Positions 43,503 to 52,711 are shown, counted from the stretch's first letter. The stretch: 56,343 nt of DNA from CAZSMK01 sp964608095 (GCA_964608095.1 CAZSMK010000121.1:1-56343); one strand, 5' to 3'. The notes: generated by a model from the letters alone, not told the origin. Made by a program: numbers and translations.

Positions 43503-43725
43503 GACGTTTTCCACGGGATAGGTGAAGGTGATCTCCTGAAGATATTCTCCCCTACCCCCTTGCTGATAAAGAAAGTGTATTTCTTTCCTCCGACAAGCGA
43601 AAATGCGTGTCGTATTTTGTCTCCAACTACACCCCTGCACACGACTATAAGAACGTGACTGGCTTCACCGCGCTGTGAACTTTCTTGTATCAAGCAGTAC
43701 CCCACAGGTTGAGAAAGTGCTTTTT
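43503..43725 (+). ncRNA. candidate structured RNA upstream of rny, possibly 6S-like
   Basis: Roughly 180 nt that folds as a rod by eye. A closing stem joins GGTGAAG (43521-43527) with CTTCACC (43663-43669) and extends outward as CAC/GTG (43512-43514 with 43675-43677). Inside are two hairpins, AAAGAAA-GTGTA-TTTCTTT (43568-43586) and CGACA...TGTCG around GCGAAAATGCG (43591-43612). A terminator-like pairing of ACTTTCT (43679-43685) with AGAAAGT (43712-43718) ends in T5 (43721-43725). 6S RNA often lies beside rny in Deltaproteobacteria, which makes 6S RNA a reasonable idea, but I cannot confirm its consensus. No coding gene fits here. Confidence 0.3.
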
Positions 43726-43747
43726 GGCAAGACGGTTCTTTATGTCT

Positions 43748-43778
43748 TATAAGTCATATAAGTCCTATAGGTTTTTTT
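43748..43778 (+). repeat. short direct repeat TATAAGTC with T-tract
   Basis: TATAAGTC occurs at 43748-43755 and 43757-43764, followed by the palindrome CCTATAGG (43764-43771) and seven T (43772-43778). Such small AT-rich repeats occur in many intergenic regions; a role as a weak terminator for whatever is upstream is possible. Confidence 0.6.
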
Positions 43779-43827
43779 CTTTTTACCTCTCATCTCAAAA
43801 CATCCTGCAGCCTATCACTCATGGAAC

Positions 43828-43855
43828 TTGACAAACATAGCGATGATATTAAAAT
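43828..43855 (+). promoter_or_regulatory. promoter for rny
   Basis: TTGACA (43828-43833) and TAAAAT (43850-43855) are 16 bp apart. The leader would be about 95 nt to ATG 43957. Confidence 0.55.
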
Positions 43856-43956
43856 ATAGGTACTTTTACTATGCTATTTGACAACTTATGCCTGGCTCTC
43901 TGATGAATATCGAGCTGGGGCAAGTAGTGTTGAACTCTCAAGGAGGTGACGCAGAA

Positions 43957-45516
43957 ATGAATCCAGTTACCGTTGTTCTTCTTGTGGTCCTTGCTGTGGT
44001 TTGTTTTGTTGCAGGTTTTCTGATACGAAAACTGACAGCAGAACATAAAATTAAATCTGCAAAACAAGAAGCACAGAGAATTCTGAAAGAAGCCGAGGAT
44101 GAAATTGCCCGTAAGAAGAAGGAGTCGTTGCTTGAAGCAAAAGAAGAGATTTACCAGGAACAAAGGAAGCGAGACCGGGAATTTAAACGTCGTCAGGTTG
44201 AAATAAATCGGCAAGAAAATAAGATTCAAAACCGTGAGAATAGCCTTGAACGGAAAAGTGAACTCTTAGAAAAGCGAGAACGCTCGATTACGGATAAAGA
44301 GCGAACCATGGATAACAAGTTCCGTGAAATCAAGGCTAAAGAAGATGAGGTTGATTCGCTTCTTGAACAAACTTGGAAGCGTCTTGAGGATATTTCAGGT
44401 CTCACCAAAGAAGAGGCAAAAAAACTCCTCCTGGAAAGTCTGGAGAACGATGTAAAACAGGAAGCTTCGGCAATTATCCGCCGGCTTGAATCGGAAACAA
44501 AAGAGATAGCGAACAAAAAAGCACGACAGATAATTACGCTGGCTGTCCAGAAATGCGCCACCGAAACCGTTACAGAGACTACGGTTTCGGTTGTTCCATT
44601 ACCCAACGAAGAAATGAAGGGTCGCATTATAGGACGTGAGGGACGAAACATACGCGCATTGGAGGCTGCCACCGGCTGTAATATCATTGTTGATGATACG
44701 CCGGAGGCGGTGGTTCTTAGTTCCTTTGATCCGCTTCGACGTGAGGTTGCCAAACGCTCACTCGAAAAACTCCTTGCCGATGGGCGTATTCACCCTGCCC
44801 GAATCGAAGAAATAGTGGCAAAAACCGACCGTGAAGTTGAGGACTTGACTCGTGAAATCGGCGAACAAACCGCCTTTGATATGGGTGTATATGAGCTGAA
44901 TCCCGAGCTGCTTAAATTACTCGGTAGGCTTAATTTTAGAACCAGCTATGGACAGAACGTACTCGCACACTCCATCGAGGTCGCCAATCTAGCAGCGGTG
45001 ATGGCGGCTGAACTTGGCGCGGACGTCGCCACGGCAAAACGCGCTGGGCTTCTTCACGACATTGGAAAAGCCGTGAGCTACGAGATGGAAGGCACCCATG
45101 CCTTGATAGGCGCGGAAATTGCCAAAAAATGCAACGAGTCCCCGGCGGTGGTACACGCAATTGCGGCTCATCACCGAGAGGAAGAATTCCGCACCGTAGT
45201 TGCAGTCCTGGTCCAGGCGGGCGATTCAATTTCCGCCGCCCGACCGGGCGCGCGCCGCGAGACTCTCGAATCTTATATCAAGCGTCTCGAAAAACTCGAA
45301 GAAATCGCCTATTCCTTCGATGGCGTGGCTAAATCCTACGCCATTCAGGCTGGTCGCGAAGTTCGCATTATTGTCGAACCTGAAAAGATGACGGATAACG
45401 AGTGCTCCAAACTCGCGCGCGACGTGACCAAACGCATCGAGAAGGATCTCGAGTATCCCGGTCAGATTAAAGTTGTTGTCCTCAGAGAAACGCGGGCAAC
45501 TGAATTCGCACGCTGA
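43957..45516 (+). CDS. rny: ribonuclease Y
   Basis: Membrane-bound endoribonuclease that initiates mRNA decay. 519 residues, a normal length. An N-terminal membrane helix (VTVVLLVVLAVVCFVAGFLI) is followed by a long coiled coil (to about residue 200), a KH domain (GRIIGREGRNIRALEAATGC) and an HD domain with LAHSIEVANLAAVM and GLLHDIGKAV. AAGGAGGTGA lies six bases upstream of ATG 43957, so I prefer this start over the open frame from 43888. It forms a single-gene unit between its promoter and the 45579 terminator. Confidence 0.97.
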   Translation: MNPVTVVLLVVLAVVCFVAGFLIRKLTAEHKIKSAKQEAQRILKEAEDEIARKKKESLLEAKEEIYQEQRKRDREFKRRQVEINRQENKIQNRENSLERKSELLEKRERSITDKERTMDNKFREIKAKEDEVDSLLEQTWKRLEDISGLTKEEAKKLLLESLENDVKQEASAIIRRLESETKEIANKKARQIITLAVQKCATETVTETTVSVVPLPNEEMKGRIIGREGRNIRALEAATGCNIIVDDTPEAVVLSSFDPLRREVAKRSLEKLLADGRIHPARIEEIVAKTDREVEDLTREIGEQTAFDMGVYELNPELLKLLGRLNFRTSYGQNVLAHSIEVANLAAVMAAELGADVATAKRAGLLHDIGKAVSYEMEGTHALIGAEIAKKCNESPAVVHAIAAHHREEEFRTVVAVLVQAGDSISAARPGARRETLESYIKRLEKLEEIAYSFDGVAKSYAIQAGREVRIIVEPEKMTDNECSKLARDVTKRIEKDLEYPGQIKVVVLRETRATEFAR

Positions 45517-45578
45517 TTTTGTATGTTGGATCACAAGTGGTTGAGTATCTCAAAATCATATAATTATCATAATTGAAT

Positions 45579-45611
45579 AAGGAGGAAACAGCGCTGTTTC
45601 CTCCTTTTTTT
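45579..45611 (+). terminator. intrinsic terminator after rny (perfect 28-bp palindrome)
   Basis: AAGGAGGAAACAGC (45579-45592) is the exact reverse complement of GCTGTTTCCTCCTT (45593-45606), then a T-run to 45611. It lies 63 bp after the rny stop. The G+C-rich centre and T-run make it a strong factor-independent terminator. Confidence 0.92.
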
Positions 45612-45784
45612 ACCCTTCGCGGTAAGGCAAGCCCCTTCCTCTGAGTGCAGAGGTTTGACTGCCAATGATTGACCGCTTATTCCCGCCCATCATGCGTTAT
45701 GCGTTTTTGTCATTGATGTTTTCATTCTCTTATTTAATAGTTCTCTTACTTTACACTTTATGTACAGGAGAAAAACCGCCCGTT

Positions 45785-46852
45785 ATGAATCTTACATCGA
45801 GAGAGCGGGTGCGGCGGACGATTGCGCACGACCAACCCGACCGCGTGCCTGTTCATGACAGCGTCTGGAAAGCGACCGAGGATAAATGGCACGAACAAGG
45901 ACTCCCGCAGGATATAACCGCAGCCGATTTTTTTGATTTCGACATGGCATGGTTTGCTCCTGACGTGTCATTACAATTTCCTTATTCCGTGATTGAAGAA
46001 GATGCGGAGTATATAACATACCAGGACCAGAACGGGGGAATCCGGCGCGACCATAAGGACTTCACTACTACGCCTCAGATAATAAAAACGATCATCCAGG
46101 AACCCGGAGATTGGACGCGGCTCAAGCACCGGCTCCAACCCAACCCTGAACGCGTCAACTGGCGGGAGGTCATTCCCGAATTTAAAAGGCATTACAACAA
46201 AGACCGTTACATGGTCTTTTGTGCGGCTACCGGCTATGACTGGACACAGAGTATTATCGATTCAGAACAGCTTTTGCTCTATATCCTGAGTGAGCCTGAG
46301 CTTATAAAGGATATTTACCGTACCCATGCAAATCTCATTATAGAAATGTACGAAATGATGACGGAACGAGGGTTTAAGTTCGACGGCGCGTTGTTGTTCT
46401 GCGATATGGGCTATCGTCGTGGACTGCTTTTCTCACCAGCACAATATCTCGAGCAGTTCCATCCCGTTCTCAAGGACTTGTGTACGTTTTTCCATTCACG
46501 CGGTCTGCAGACCATTCTGCACAGTTGCGGAAAGGTTGACGAGTTGATCCCGTATTTCATCGAGGCTGGCGTGGATTGCCTTAATCCGCTCGAGGTCAAG
46601 GCAGGCATGGACGTGGTAGAACTCAAAAAGCGTTACGGTGACCAGCTGGCGTTTTACGGCGGCGTTGATTGCCGCATTCTCGAATCTGAGGATAAGAACG
46701 TAATTCAGCAGCGCATCGAGGAAATTATTTCTACCGCTAATCATGGCGGCGGCTATATTTTTGGTTCCGATCATTCCATAACCACGAAGGTCCCCTTCGT
46801 AAATTTCAAATTGGCATGCGATCTTGCCAGAACGTTAAGCAGCAGAACGTAA
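45785..46852 (+). CDS. uroporphyrinogen decarboxylase-fold protein (MtaA/CmuA-like group)
   Basis: 355 residues. The N-terminus SRERVRRTIAHDQPDRVPVH is typical of the URO-D superfamily. A likely metal motif HSCGKVDELIPYFIEAGVDC and YGGVDCRILE resemble the zinc-binding His-x-Cys...Cys of corrinoid-dependent methyltransferases (MtaA, CmuA) rather than true HemE. The methyl donor or substrate is unknown; heme synthesis is unlikely. I chose ATG 45785. The open frame begins at 45665, and its extra N-terminus is a spurious hydrophobic stretch. AGGAG lies 14 bases upstream, longer than usual. It is followed 10 bp later by the amidase gene. Confidence 0.82.
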   Translation: MNLTSRERVRRTIAHDQPDRVPVHDSVWKATEDKWHEQGLPQDITAADFFDFDMAWFAPDVSLQFPYSVIEEDAEYITYQDQNGGIRRDHKDFTTTPQIIKTIIQEPGDWTRLKHRLQPNPERVNWREVIPEFKRHYNKDRYMVFCAATGYDWTQSIIDSEQLLLYILSEPELIKDIYRTHANLIIEMYEMMTERGFKFDGALLFCDMGYRRGLLFSPAQYLEQFHPVLKDLCTFFHSRGLQTILHSCGKVDELIPYFIEAGVDCLNPLEVKAGMDVVELKKRYGDQLAFYGGVDCRILESEDKNVIQQRIEEIISTANHGGGYIFGSDHSITTKVPFVNFKLACDLARTLSSRT

Positions 46853-46862
46853 CGAGGAGTTC

Positions 46863-48668
46863 ATGAACAAACGAATTCTATCCATCATAGTGGTTATAGG
46901 GTGCGTATTGAGTGGAACGAGCGCCCCGGCGCAACCCCCCGCTTTGAGGCTCATTGTGCCATCAAAGAAAACACTATCCACCTATGCATCGCAATACCGT
47001 CTCGCCGGCAATACGCAGCCGGGGAACACAATCATTATCAACGGCAAAGAAATACAAGTATATTCCACCGGCGCGTTTGCACATCTCGTTTCCCTCAAAG
47101 AAGGGAAAAACAATATCACCATAACCACGGTGAACAAAGAGAACGAAAAGACAGAAGAAAAAATAGTCATTCACCGCCATGCCGGGCTGAAAGATACGCC
47201 GGAGAGAAAAATCGTTATCGAGGAAGCGCTATTGCTCCCATCAGTGGATTACGAACTTGCGGACGGCGACATCCTGAAGGTGCGATTCAAAGGGACGCCG
47301 GGACTCGAGGCATCGTTTTCGCTTGGTTCGCTTGTCCGAAACCAGCCCATGGCAGAGTTGCCGACGGAAATAGCACCCGACAACCTGAAGGGAATATACG
47401 TCGGTCATTACCGCGTAAAACCGGAGGATCATATCAAGGCTCAACCGGTCACGTTCCTCCTTGAAAAAAATTTTCTGCAGCGCCGGACAAAGAAAACCAG
47501 TGCAAAGGTAAGTGTGCGTCCCGATGCTTTTCCCCTCACCGGAATAACGACTGAGAAAACGTATCTAAAAACGAGCCTGGGCACGGCGCGTCTCGGTGGC
47601 GCGGAACTCGGGACACTCGAAGAAAACGTCCTCCTGACCGTCAACGGCAGAATTGGTGAGTTATACCGTGTTCTTTTAGGCGATTCCGACGTTGCATGGG
47701 TCTCACGCGATAGTGTTCGCTTGCTTCCACAACCGGTTCTGTTGCCCCGAAGCCTGATCAATTCCATTAGTGTAACATCCGACGACACGCATGATATAAT
47801 CTCGCTGGCAACAGGCAAACGAATCCCCTACAGTGTAAACCAGACCGTTGATCCGGTGGGTCTCGAGGTAAAGATTTACAATGCGCTGTCGAATATCACG
47901 TGGATTACGAATCGAGAGACAGAAAATATCGATGATGTATCCTGGGAGCAGATCGATGTCCGGACACTCAAGCTCAAGGTGACGTTGAAGACGCCCCTAC
48001 TGTGGGGATATCATGTCGGCTATGAAGGCGCGAGAGATACGTTTGAAATAAAGCTGCGTCATTGCCCGCAATTCGCCAGCGGCTCTTCTTCACCGCTTAA
48101 AGGGCTCAGGATTGCGCTTGACGCCGGGCATGGCGGTTCGAGTTACGGCGCGGTCGAGGCGAGTGGCGTTGCAGAGAAAGTCATCAATCGCGCCACCGCG
48201 GATGCACTCTCGCCTCTTCTCGAGAAAGTCGGCGCTTTCGTCATCGATCTTCGGCCGGGTGACAGCACCGTCTCGATAGCGGATAGAATCGAAACCGCTC
48301 TCAGCACCGATGCAGACCTTTTCCTCTCCATTCATGCGAATTCAATCAGTGAGACAAGCGATCCCTTCGCGTCAGCGGGCACAATGGTACTTTATAAGCA
48401 TCCGAAAGACAGGGAATTGGCAAACGCACTCTACCGCAATATCCTTGAGACGGGGATTAAGGGCGCAGGAGTAATAAGCAGTTTTAATGCCGCCACGGTG
48501 AAGATTACGGATATGAATACCGTCCTCGTCGAGCAGGGATTTCTCTCGAACCCTGAAGAAGAGGCATTACTGCTCGATCCCGCATTCAGAAAAAAGATGG
48601 CGCAAGAGATTTTTGAGGGTTTGGAAGAATTTTATGACAGCAGGCGAGAAAAATTCTTGAAAAAGTGA
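46863..48668 (+). CDS. N-acetylmuramoyl-L-alanine amidase (Amidase_3), exported
   Basis: 601 residues with a signal peptide (MNKRILSIIVVIGCVLSGTS, cleavage near SAPAQ). A long N-terminal region (about 28-410) has SH3-like or AMIN-like beta segments. The catalytic domain is near residue 416-590: RIALDAGHGGSSYGAVE (zinc His), the conserved Glu of ASGVAEKVINRATADAL, LFLSIHANSIS with the second His, and a late VLVEQGFLSNPEEE. It cuts the amide bond between MurNAc and the stem peptide in the periplasm, for cell separation or wall recycling. GAGGAG precedes ATG 46863. It is co-transcribed with the URO-D-like gene. Confidence 0.88.
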   Translation: MNKRILSIIVVIGCVLSGTSAPAQPPALRLIVPSKKTLSTYASQYRLAGNTQPGNTIIINGKEIQVYSTGAFAHLVSLKEGKNNITITTVNKENEKTEEKIVIHRHAGLKDTPERKIVIEEALLLPSVDYELADGDILKVRFKGTPGLEASFSLGSLVRNQPMAELPTEIAPDNLKGIYVGHYRVKPEDHIKAQPVTFLLEKNFLQRRTKKTSAKVSVRPDAFPLTGITTEKTYLKTSLGTARLGGAELGTLEENVLLTVNGRIGELYRVLLGDSDVAWVSRDSVRLLPQPVLLPRSLINSISVTSDDTHDIISLATGKRIPYSVNQTVDPVGLEVKIYNALSNITWITNRETENIDDVSWEQIDVRTLKLKVTLKTPLLWGYHVGYEGARDTFEIKLRHCPQFASGSSSPLKGLRIALDAGHGGSSYGAVEASGVAEKVINRATADALSPLLEKVGAFVIDLRPGDSTVSIADRIETALSTDADLFLSIHANSISETSDPFASAGTMVLYKHPKDRELANALYRNILETGIKGAGVISSFNAATVKITDMNTVLVEQGFLSNPEEEALLLDPAFRKKMAQEIFEGLEEFYDSRREKFLKK

Positions 48669-48754
48669 AGTCAAACAAGGTATTACTCCATTGGTTTCAT
48701 AACGACAAGAGTCACGATATTCTATGATGAGTGCAGAGTGAAAGCGAGAGAGCG

Positions 48755-49288
48755 ATGACGGAGTCAAAATTGCTGATAGATGAGGCTGCACTGAAGAAAA
48801 TCCTCGAACGTTTGACCGATGAACTTATTGAAAAAGTCGGCAAAGCGGACGATCTTGCCGTTATAGGAATCAGGACACGCGGCGTGCATCTTGCCCAACG
48901 GATAAAGCATACGCTCGAAGACCATTTCAAAACCGAGATCCCCTTCGGCATGCTCGACATCACCCTTTACCGCGACGACCTTTCCCAGCTTGCAAGTCAA
49001 CCTCTTGTCAAGCCTACGGAGCTCCCCTTCGATGTTTCGAAAAAACGCATAATCCTTGTGGATGATGTTATTTACACGGGTCGAACCATTCGCGCCGCGC
49101 TCGACCAGTTGATCGATTTCGGCAGACCGCGGTTGGTGCGGCTGCTTGTCCTGATCAATCGCGGGTGGCGGGAATATCCTATTCAACCCGATTTTGTCGG
49201 TAAGAACATTGAAACCAGCATTAATCAAATCGTTCAGGTTCGGTTAGAGGAACTGGACGGCGAAGACGCCGTGTTACTCCTGTTATAA
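48755..49288 (+). CDS. pyrR: pyr operon regulator / uracil phosphoribosyltransferase PyrR
   Basis: 177 residues of the PRT fold. The PRPP-binding loop RIILVDDVIYTGRTIRAALD is the exact PyrR pattern, with IGIRTRGVHLAQRI at the N-terminus. In Bacillus it binds pyr mRNA leaders and causes termination when UMP is high; it also has UPRT activity. Its place immediately before pyrB and pyrC fits that role. I saw no clear PyrR-binding loop or attenuator in this cluster, so control may act elsewhere. The start ATG 48755 has a weak purine run; GTG 48731 would add 8 residues. Confidence 0.93.
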   Translation: MTESKLLIDEAALKKILERLTDELIEKVGKADDLAVIGIRTRGVHLAQRIKHTLEDHFKTEIPFGMLDITLYRDDLSQLASQPLVKPTELPFDVSKKRIILVDDVIYTGRTIRAALDQLIDFGRPRLVRLLVLINRGWREYPIQPDFVGKNIETSINQIVQVRLEELDGEDAVLLLL

Positions 49289-49322
49289 GGATGATCACAC
49301 TCTTTAAATACGAGGAATCAAG

Positions 49323-50273
49323 GTGAAAGAAAAATGCTTTCCCCATAAACATTTGTTAGACATCGAAACCCTCACCAAAGAGGATATCGAGTTAATCCTC
49401 GAGAATGCCGTTGGATTCAAGGAGGTCTTCACGCGAACGGTGAAAAAAGTTCCACCGCTCAGGGGAAAAACGGTCGTAAACCTTTTTTTCGAAGCCAGTA
49501 CAAGAACACGGACATCGTTCGAGATAGCCGCAAAGAGGCTCAGCGCAGACCTGGTGAACTTCTCGGTTTCAACCTCGAGCGTTCAAAAGGGGGAATCGCT
49601 GCTTGACACAGCGCGAACGATAGAAGCGATGGGCGCAGATTTTATCGTGATGCGCCATTCCTGTCCCGGTGCCCCCTATCTTTTGAGCCGTCGGATAAAT
49701 ACCGCCATAATCAATGCAGGCGATGGGACGCATGAGCATCCAACCCAAGGATTACTCGATATGTTTACGATCAAGGAAAAGAAAGGGACATTCAACGGAC
49801 TCAAAGTCTCCATTGTCGGGGATATTTTGCACAGTCGTGTGGCGCGCTCGAACATGTGGGCGCTTCTTAAACTGGGCGCGGACATTACGTTTGTGGGTCC
49901 TCCGACCCTCATCCCTCGTGAATTCGCCGACTACGGCGTTAAAATTTGCTATAACCTCGATGAAGGAATTCACGATGCCGACGTCATTAATCTGCTCAGA
50001 ATACAACTCGAACGACAGCAACGTAATCTCTTCCCCTCGATTCGAGAATATAAATTACTTTATGGCGTAACGATGGAACGCCTCAAAAAAGCAAAACCCG
50101 ACGTGCTCATTATGCACCCGGGTCCTATTAACCGTGGCGTGGAGATATCCGAGGAAGTCGCCGACGGTCCTCATTCCGTTATCACCGAGCAGGTGACAAA
50201 CGGTGTCGCGGTTCGAATGGCGGTGCTCTTTTTACTTAACCAGGCACAACAAGAAAAAGTCGCAAAATCCTGA
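49323..50273 (+). CDS. pyrB: aspartate carbamoyltransferase catalytic subunit
   Basis: Second step of pyrimidine synthesis: carbamoyl phosphate plus aspartate to carbamoyl aspartate. 316 residues. Motifs are the carbamoyl-phosphate loop EASTRTRTSFEIAAKRLSAD and HPTQGLLDMFTI, and KVSIVGDILHSRVARSNMWA. The start is GTG 49323 with GAGGA about eight bases upstream. The gene lies 34 bp after pyrR and 20 bp before pyrC; no PyrI subunit is seen, as in many non-enteric bacteria. Confidence 0.95.
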   Translation: MKEKCFPHKHLLDIETLTKEDIELILENAVGFKEVFTRTVKKVPPLRGKTVVNLFFEASTRTRTSFEIAAKRLSADLVNFSVSTSSVQKGESLLDTARTIEAMGADFIVMRHSCPGAPYLLSRRINTAIINAGDGTHEHPTQGLLDMFTIKEKKGTFNGLKVSIVGDILHSRVARSNMWALLKLGADITFVGPPTLIPREFADYGVKICYNLDEGIHDADVINLLRIQLERQQRNLFPSIREYKLLYGVTMERLKKAKPDVLIMHPGPINRGVEISEEVADGPHSVITEQVTNGVAVRMAVLFLLNQAQQEKVAKS

Positions 50274-50293
50274 AAAGAAGATTAGAGAAAAAA

Positions 50294-51583
50294 ATGGGAC
50301 AGAAAATACTTATTAAACAAGGAAGAGTAATCGATCCGGACAACCAGGTCGATGCGGTTCAAGATATTCTCATCGAAGATGGCAAGATAACGAAGAGCGC
50401 GGCGACCATTTCGGCGCCGAAGGGAACGAACGTAATCGATGCCTCGGGAAAAATCGTCTGTCCCGGATTCATTGATATGCATTGTCATCTGCGCGAGCCG
50501 GGGTACGAAGACAAAGAGACCATCGCCTCAGGCACTATGGCGGCTGCCGCAGGGGGATTCACGGTGGTTTGTACAATGCCGAATACACAACCGCATATCG
50601 ATTCGCAGACCGGAGTAAAATTTATCATCGACCGTGCGCGTACTATGGGCAAGGTGCGCGTTCTGCCCATTGCCACCATAACCATCGGCTCAAAAGGGGA
50701 AGATATAACCGATTTCGGCGACCTGGTTACTCACGGTGCCATCGGCTTTTCCGATGACGGCTCTCCTGTCCAGAACTCGGAAATATTACGGCGTGCGCTG
50801 GAATATACCTCGATGCTCAATGTGCCCATTATTGACCATTGCGAAGACCTGTCACTTACAGGAACCGGCGTGATGTATGAAGGGAAGTTTTCGACGCTTC
50901 TCGGCCTTAAGGGAATTCCCTCTGCATCCGAGTCGAGCATAGTAGCGCGGGACATCGAGCTCGCCGACTTCACACGCGGATGGATACATATATGCCACGT
51001 CAGCGTCGCACGCTCCGTCGAGTTGATCAGATCGGCAAAAGAAAGAGGCGTCAAGGTGACGGCGGAAGTCACACCCCATCACCTCACTCTGACCGACGAA
51101 GCAGTCAAAACCTCCGTGTTCGATACCTCCACCAAAGTAAAACCGCCACTTGCCTCGGAGCAGGATCGCCAACAGCTCATCAAGGGTCTGCTTGACGGAA
51201 CCATAGACATTATCGCTACCGATCATGCCCCCCACACCACTATGGAAAAGGATCAACCCTACCTTGATGCGCCCTTTGGCATTATCGGTTTCGAGACTGC
51301 GTTCGCTGCAATATATACGTATCTGGTTAAAACCAATTTGGTTCCGTTGAACCTTGTGATTGAAAAGATGACCGCCAGCCCTGCGCGGTTGCTTAAATTG
51401 AAGGATAGAGGCGCTCTTTCTCTCGGTAATGTAGCTGATGTGACCATAATTGATCTTGAAAAAGAATGGACGGTAAGAGCCGATTCCTTCTTCTCTCGAA
51501 GTCGCAACTGTCCCTTTATGGGCAAGTCGTTGTCGGGAAAAATCGTCGCGACTATATCTGAAGGTCAGATAGTCTTTGAATAA
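50294..51583 (+). CDS. pyrC: dihydroorotase
   Basis: Third step of pyrimidine synthesis, making dihydroorotate. 429 residues, class I dihydroorotase. The metal-binding HCHLREPGYEDKETIASGTM carries His-x-His; VTPHHLTLTDE, and IDIIATDHAPHT with the catalytic Asp, follow. VVCTMPNT is also typical. It is third in pyrR-pyrB-pyrC; the pathway continues elsewhere. ATG 50294 is preceded by AGAGAAAAAA. mdh starts 69 bp downstream. Confidence 0.95.
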   Translation: MGQKILIKQGRVIDPDNQVDAVQDILIEDGKITKSAATISAPKGTNVIDASGKIVCPGFIDMHCHLREPGYEDKETIASGTMAAAAGGFTVVCTMPNTQPHIDSQTGVKFIIDRARTMGKVRVLPIATITIGSKGEDITDFGDLVTHGAIGFSDDGSPVQNSEILRRALEYTSMLNVPIIDHCEDLSLTGTGVMYEGKFSTLLGLKGIPSASESSIVARDIELADFTRGWIHICHVSVARSVELIRSAKERGVKVTAEVTPHHLTLTDEAVKTSVFDTSTKVKPPLASEQDRQQLIKGLLDGTIDIIATDHAPHTTMEKDQPYLDAPFGIIGFETAFAAIYTYLVKTNLVPLNLVIEKMTASPARLLKLKDRGALSLGNVADVTIIDLEKEWTVRADSFFSRSRNCPFMGKSLSGKIVATISEGQIVFE

Positions 51584-51652
51584 TCGATAGTAGCGGGGTC
51601 TCGAACTGAACTCTAAAACGAACGAAAAAATCCAGAGGAAGAGAGGTATGTT

Positions 51653-52585
51653 ATGGGAAGACGCGCGAAAATAACGATTGTCGGTGCAGGAAATGTCGGC
51701 GCCACTGCGGCGCACTGGGCTGCCAGTAAGGAATTGGGCGATGTGTATCTTGTCGATATTGTTGAAGGAATGCCGCAAGGCAAATCGCTCGACCTCATGC
51801 AGGCTGCTCCCGTCGAAAAATTCGATGCAGTGGTTAAAGGAACGGATAACTATAAAGACACCGCTGACTCGGACGTGGTGGTTGTCACTGCGGGTCTGCC
51901 ACGCAAGCCCGGAATGAGTCGCGACGACCTTCTTGCCGCCAATGCAAAAATCGTTAAAGGCGTGGTCGAGCAAATCGCCTCTTATTCGCCTGACTGCGTC
52001 TTGATTATTGTTTCCAACCCCCTGGATGTTATGGCATACCTGGCAAAAAGTGTGAGCGGATTCCCGAAAGAACGCGTCTTCGGTATGGCGGGGATACTTG
52101 ATACCGCACGGTTCTGCACCTTCGTGGGAATGGAGCTCGGCGTTTCGGTCGAGGACATCCAGGCGATGGTGCTCGGCGGACACGGCGATTCCATGGTGCC
52201 ACTTCCTCGATATACCACCGTAGCCGGCATACCCATCACGGAATTGATGCCTGCGGATAGAATCGAGAGCCTCATCGAACGGACACGAAATGGCGGGGGC
52301 GAAATCGTTAGTCTCCTGAAAACCGGCAGCGCCTATTATGCGCCTTCCGCAGCCGTTATCCAGATGGTCGAGGCGGTGCTGAAAGACAAGAACAGGGTCG
52401 TCCCTTGCGCTGCATACCTCGAGGGGGAATACAGTTTGAACGATGTCTATGTCGGTGTTCCCACCGTCATTGGGCACGGCGGAGTAAAAAAGATTATCGA
52501 GATAAAGTTGACGGACGACGAACGAGCCGCATTGCACAAATCCGCCGAGGAGGTTAAAGAGAACATAAAAAAACTCGGCCTATAG
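51653..52585 (+). CDS. mdh: malate dehydrogenase (LDH-like, tetrameric type)
   Basis: 310 residues. The NAD-binding motif is ITIVGAGNVGATAAHWAASK. The substrate loop TAGLPRKPGMSRDDLLAANA has the Arg residues that specify malate rather than lactate. The catalytic His is in VLGGHGDSMVPLPRYT. It interconverts malate and oxaloacetate in the TCA cycle. AGAGG precedes ATG 51653. Although it runs in the same direction as pyrC with a 69-bp gap, I see no terminator between them, so co-transcription is possible. The gap contains AATCCAGAGG, only superficially like a PyrR-binding loop. Confidence 0.95.
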   Translation: MGRRAKITIVGAGNVGATAAHWAASKELGDVYLVDIVEGMPQGKSLDLMQAAPVEKFDAVVKGTDNYKDTADSDVVVVTAGLPRKPGMSRDDLLAANAKIVKGVVEQIASYSPDCVLIIVSNPLDVMAYLAKSVSGFPKERVFGMAGILDTARFCTFVGMELGVSVEDIQAMVLGGHGDSMVPLPRYTTVAGIPITELMPADRIESLIERTRNGGGEIVSLLKTGSAYYAPSAAVIQMVEAVLKDKNRVVPCAAYLEGEYSLNDVYVGVPTVIGHGGVKKIIEIKLTDDERAALHKSAEEVKENIKKLGL

Positions 52586-52711
52586 TTCCCCATACCAACG
52601 CATTATTAGTGACCTTGTTCATTTCTCCTCAACCAAGCCAATGGTATCTTTTTCGGAGTAGGCTCCTTCGGCTCGAACAACCCCACCGGCTATGAGTTAA
52701 TCTCTCCTTAT

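Noticed and set aside
43487..43705. 72-codon minus-strand frame in the csp-rny gap
   Set aside because: No ribosome-binding site or family resemblance; the stretch instead shows extensive RNA pairing.
45665..45784. Hydrophobic N-terminal extension to the URO-D-like protein
   Set aside because: Family members start near SRERV; the extra segment has no ribosome-binding site and lies just after the rny terminator.
51590..51652. PyrR-binding loop before mdh
   Set aside because: AATCCAGAGG resembles part of the PyrR consensus, but no paired stem or terminator accompanies it and it merges with the mdh ribosome-binding site.
50852..52537. 561-codon minus-strand frame over pyrC-mdh
   Set aside because: A shadow of two well-recognised plus-strand genes; its protein has no recognisable family and a composition typical of antisense reading.
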